A stretch of 17,419 nucleotides of DNA. Origin: JBGTKH01 sp041744735. GTDB taxonomy: Bacteria; Planctomycetota; Planctomycetia; Pirellulales; Pirellulaceae. The stretch lies in NCBI GenBank assembly GCA_041744735.1, contig JBGTKH010000167.1, positions 1-17,419 of the forward strand, given 5' to 3'. A program made the position numbers and the translations under genes. Shown one piece after another: positions 14,981 through 17,419 of this stretch; the stretch's first letter is position 1, and each line of letters starts with the position of its first letter. The notes under the pieces are model-generated. The model was given only the letters and a program-made list of their open reading frames with translations. It was not told where the DNA came from and made no database searches.

Positions 14981-15125
14981 TTACAGCCGGTTGACCACGC
15001 GGTCGGCCGATCATTTTTCGCCGAGCACGACGTTCAGCTTGCCGACCGTGGCGATCTTTTCGCGACCTTGCAGTTCCAGGAGTCGCATTATCGTTGGGTG
15101 TTCACCAGCAACTTCGCCCGCTCCC
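14981..15125 (-). pseudogene. Second, more decayed slipin (SPFH) C-terminal remnant
   Basis: The minus strand reads EHPTIMRLLELQGREKIATV then GKLNVVLGEK, an in-frame TGA (15013-15011), and SADRVVNRL before the true stop at 14983-14981. Replacing that TGA by a sense codon gives LNVVLGEK-x-SADRVVNRL, the normal slipin end. A frameshift near 15095 separates it from AKLL upstream. It matches the copy at 7544-7690 but carries more damage. Confidence 0.65.
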
Positions 15126-15305
15126 CAACCATTCTTCGCACTGTTCCCGGCCTGGCGGCGCACGGTGCGCTGCTTCAAATTGGGCGTGCAATGAGAGCCA
15201 AGGCCTGGCATGCGGCGAGTAAATCAGGTGATCGGTGTGGTGGCACGACCGGTGCGCGCGGTTGGTCGCGTACATCTGTTGCATCGGGTGGATGCAGTGA
15301 GAGTC

Positions 15306-16565
15306 CTATGCCGCCGGCTGCAATTGCGCGTATACGTCATCAAATGCATTCGGTGGTAATGCGCGATCCAACTGCCATCGTGGCTCGCCCTCACTGGGTT
15401 GGGCGGCGAAACGCTCGAACGATTCGCGGTTAACTCGAATGTCGTCATTCAATGGATCAAGTTCGTTTGCCCTCTGAAACGCCGCGCGGACAGCATCCGT
15501 CGAGTCATTCAACCGAAGCAAAGCGATCGCGAGAAGCTCAAACAGGATCGCCGCAACGTTGTTTCGCTGGGCCAATGTGATTCCTCGTCGGCACAGTTCA
15601 AGGGCCTCGTGGTTTTGCCCGTCTTGAAGCGCGTGTCGTGCGACTTCAATGTACGACCAGACAGCAATCGTGCCTCGGTTCACGGCATCGCGAAAATCGT
15701 CGATCGCGTCGGGACGTCCGAGTTCTTGCTTGAGAAGAGCACGCGCGGTAAGGAGCGTCGTGTTTTCGGGAAAGCGTGCAACTGCTTCGTCGAAGACTCT
15801 CAGTGAGTCTTCCGCTCGGTCCAGATGCTCGAGGCACGATGACTTCGTTGCGTAGGCTCCGGCGAGAATGGACGCCATTTGCTCCTGGTGGCCAGGCTGT
15901 GCGGCGCGACGAAATCCCTCCTCGACGACCCGCAGCGCTTGAGTGTAGTACGCTTGGTCGCCGGTTTCATTCGCGTAAACGTGAATCGCATCGGCCGCGC
16001 GGAATAACAGTCGTGGTGCAGTCTGGGAGTCTTGAACGTACGCCTCGCATCGTTTCAACAGTTCAGGCCAATCCTGGATCGCCTTCAAGCATTCCAGGGC
16101 CAACACATGATACGTCGAATTGTCCGGTTCCAGGCGTGCGGCGTTGTCAAAGAACAGCAAGGCCACTACAGGGTGCCCCATTTCCATCCACGCCCTGCCG
16201 CGCAGATAGTCCACCATGTTCTGCGCAAGAAAACGTGGCGGTCGACGCAGGCATTCCAAAAACTTGTCCCACTGCTTGCGCCGAAAAGCCTCGGTCTGCG
16301 CCTGACCAAGCTCCGCTTCCGTCATTGGTGGCCAGTCTGATTCAACCCACTTCTCTTGGTCCCGCAGCGTATTTAGGTCCGATGAGAGTCCCCATAGTCG
16401 CTACGTGTGGCAATCGCTGATTTCAGTCCAGACGTCGTTTAGCTCTTCGTCCTCGCGCTGGCGGTTGTCAGTGGGTTCCGCGTCCCAGGCTTGGGACATG
16501 TGGGTATCGAGGATTCGCTTGAGCCACATCGAATAACTGACCGACGGTGTGATTCTAGCGATCAT
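15306..16565 (-). pseudogene. TPR-repeat protein interrupted by one in-frame amber codon
   Basis: The gene starts at ATG 16565 behind GGGGAGG (about six bases away), an excellent ribosome binding site. It reads MIARITPSVSYSMWLKRILD ... LNDVWTEISDCHT, then TAG at 16403-16401, and continues in the same frame with RLWGLSSDLNTLRDQEKWVE, SDWPPM and the long body. The sense part after the stop (ATG 16325) gives 339 residues of TPR-like helices (YLRGRAWMEMGHPVVALLFF; AVARFPENTTLLTARALLKQ; AAFQRANELDPLNDDI). That inner ATG has no ribosome binding site. A single C-to-T change of a CAG (Gln) codon would explain everything. The full product would have been 419 residues, soluble, probably a protein-interaction scaffold. 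Restart at 16325 could still make a truncated protein. Confidence 0.8.
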
Positions 16566-16611
16566 CGTCGCCCTCCCCGGTGACCCAAAGGTCTCGCGTA
16601 TCGTAGATGGC

Positions 16612-16785
16612 CTACTTGTATTCCTTGTAGGGCATCACCGCCGCCGGCTGTACCGTGCCGTGATCATCGCGATCCGGCACAAGCATCAACTCGACGGTGA
16701 TCGGTCCTTGCTCGAAATTGCCTTCGCCGACGCGGAACAAATGCAGCGTGTTCGGCCCCATTGCACGTGGCGTTGGTTGGTCCAT
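16612..16785 (-). pseudogene. C-terminal gene remnant, family unknown
   Basis: The minus strand reads MDQPTPRAMGPNTLHLFRVG, then EGNFEQGPITVELMLVPDRD and a PYKEYK end with a stop at 16614-16612. The alternating pattern looks like the beta-rich end of a secreted enzyme. Upstream bases are not in a coherent frame, so no complete gene exists. It lies just upstream of the broken TPR gene, same strand. Confidence 0.4.
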
Positions 16786-16921
16786 TTTTCCATCATCCCA
16801 GTCGCAACACTCTGACAGTGTATCCGTTCGAGTTTGTCGCACACAAGTTACCCCACTCCGCTTCGATCGCCTTAGGCAACCGACTTCGGGACACGGCCAC
16901 GGATGTGGCGAAATGGCCCAA

Positions 16922-17419
16922 TCACCTTCCCTTCTCTGCCACGTATGGCACTTGTGCCAGGAGTTTTGGGCGGACGCTGCCGTCGTGAAGCGGGAGCGTT
17001 GTGCCGGGGCCTCGGCCGGACGGGGTGAGCGGGTGAATCGCCAGGCTTTTGAGCGAGCGCCAGTCGTTGGGCAATTTCCAGGCGCGGTCGGTTCCGTCCC
17101 AACTGAAAAAGTAGATCTTCTCCTGGCCGCTCCACGTGTCGGGCCACATGCGGTCGTAGTCCTCGGCGAAGACACCAGGTCGCCGTTGGATACCCGGAAT
17201 CCTTTGCGCAGGTAGGGCGTCTTCCACTGGGCCACGGTGCCGTCGCTCCACGTGGCGCGAATCGGGCCGATGTCGAAGGCGATCTCGTTCTCGCCGGCGT
17301 TCAAAGCAAGCTCGCCAACCGAGTTGATCCAAAGTCCCCCGCGCCCAAAAAGGCTCCTGGACCGGTGCTGATCCACGGCTGGGCGGGTCAGGCGATGCGC
17401 GGCTGGGTGTTGGGGTCGT
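16922..17419 (-). pseudogene. Fragment of a probable secreted carbohydrate-active protein, frameshifted
   Basis: Two minus-strand frames join into one protein-like text. The first gives ELALNAGENEIAFDIGPIRA ... LRKGFRVSNGDLV. After a shift near 17175 the second gives FAEDYDRMWPDTWSGQEKIY, FFSWDGTDRAWKLPNDWRSL, KSLAIHPLTPSGRG and PYVAEKG. The pattern K-x-Y-F-x-W-x-G...W-x-LP-x-x-W...L-x-x-LT-x-x-GR recalls C-terminal domains of large glycoside hydrolases such as GH101-like proteins; that assignment is tentative. The 5' side runs to the window edge without a clear start. Confidence 0.4.

Noticed and set aside
15776..16420. 214-residue plus-strand open frame
   Set aside because: It is antisense to the TPR gene; the minus-strand reading has clear TPR-like helices and this one has none.
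16612..17376. 254-residue minus-strand frame taken as one intact gene
   Set aside because: Its middle third is Arg/Ser/Pro-rich shadow text while a protein-like reading continues in another frame, so I treat it as remnants.

Overview
The window looks like an accessory region of a large planctomycete genome. The evidence is a Tat-exported Gfo/Idh/MocA dehydrogenase of the kind abundant in Planctomycetes, a secreted HGGGW esterase, GC-rich palindromes of REP type between genes, and a sigma factor/CHAT protease operon. This is inferred from gene content; there is no rRNA or marker gene. I saw no tRNA, rRNA, CRISPR array, transposase or integrase.

Layout. 1-776: the 5' end of an exported esterase on the minus strand, then REP-like palindromes. 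777-2147: the intact dehydrogenase. 2148-3690: toxin-antitoxin (TA) debris, comprising an antitoxin tail, a TacA-like antitoxin with its overlapping but frameshifted GNAT toxin, and a frameshifted Phd-like antitoxin. About 3690-7460: one very large gene that I read as Mrr-type nuclease, TPR array, GreA/B C-terminal-like domain and PIN-type nuclease. 7500-9436: more remnants (slipin tail, antitoxin with a 28-residue VapC stump, DUF3368 PIN tail, second copy of the dehydrogenase 3' end). 9556-9979: two tiny ORFs with good ribosome binding sites and strong hairpins. 10005-14540 (minus): an operon of three overlapping genes, sigma-70-like factor, unknown protein and CHAT-domain protease, probably transcribed from a promoter near 14700. 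14981-17419 (minus): a second slipin tail, a TPR gene broken by one in-frame amber codon, and pieces of a decayed, probably secreted, protein.

The two large intact units (the nuclease/TPR/nuclease protein and the sigma/unknown/CHAT operon) are both conflict-system architectures, meaning suspected phage defence or programmed death. They sit among dead TA modules and between two slipin remnants, so the region reads as a defence island with high turnover. A link between the two units is inferred only from proximity. The most interesting targets are the Mrr-TPR-GreAB-C-PIN protein and the unknown 298-residue protein between the sigma factor and the CHAT protease.
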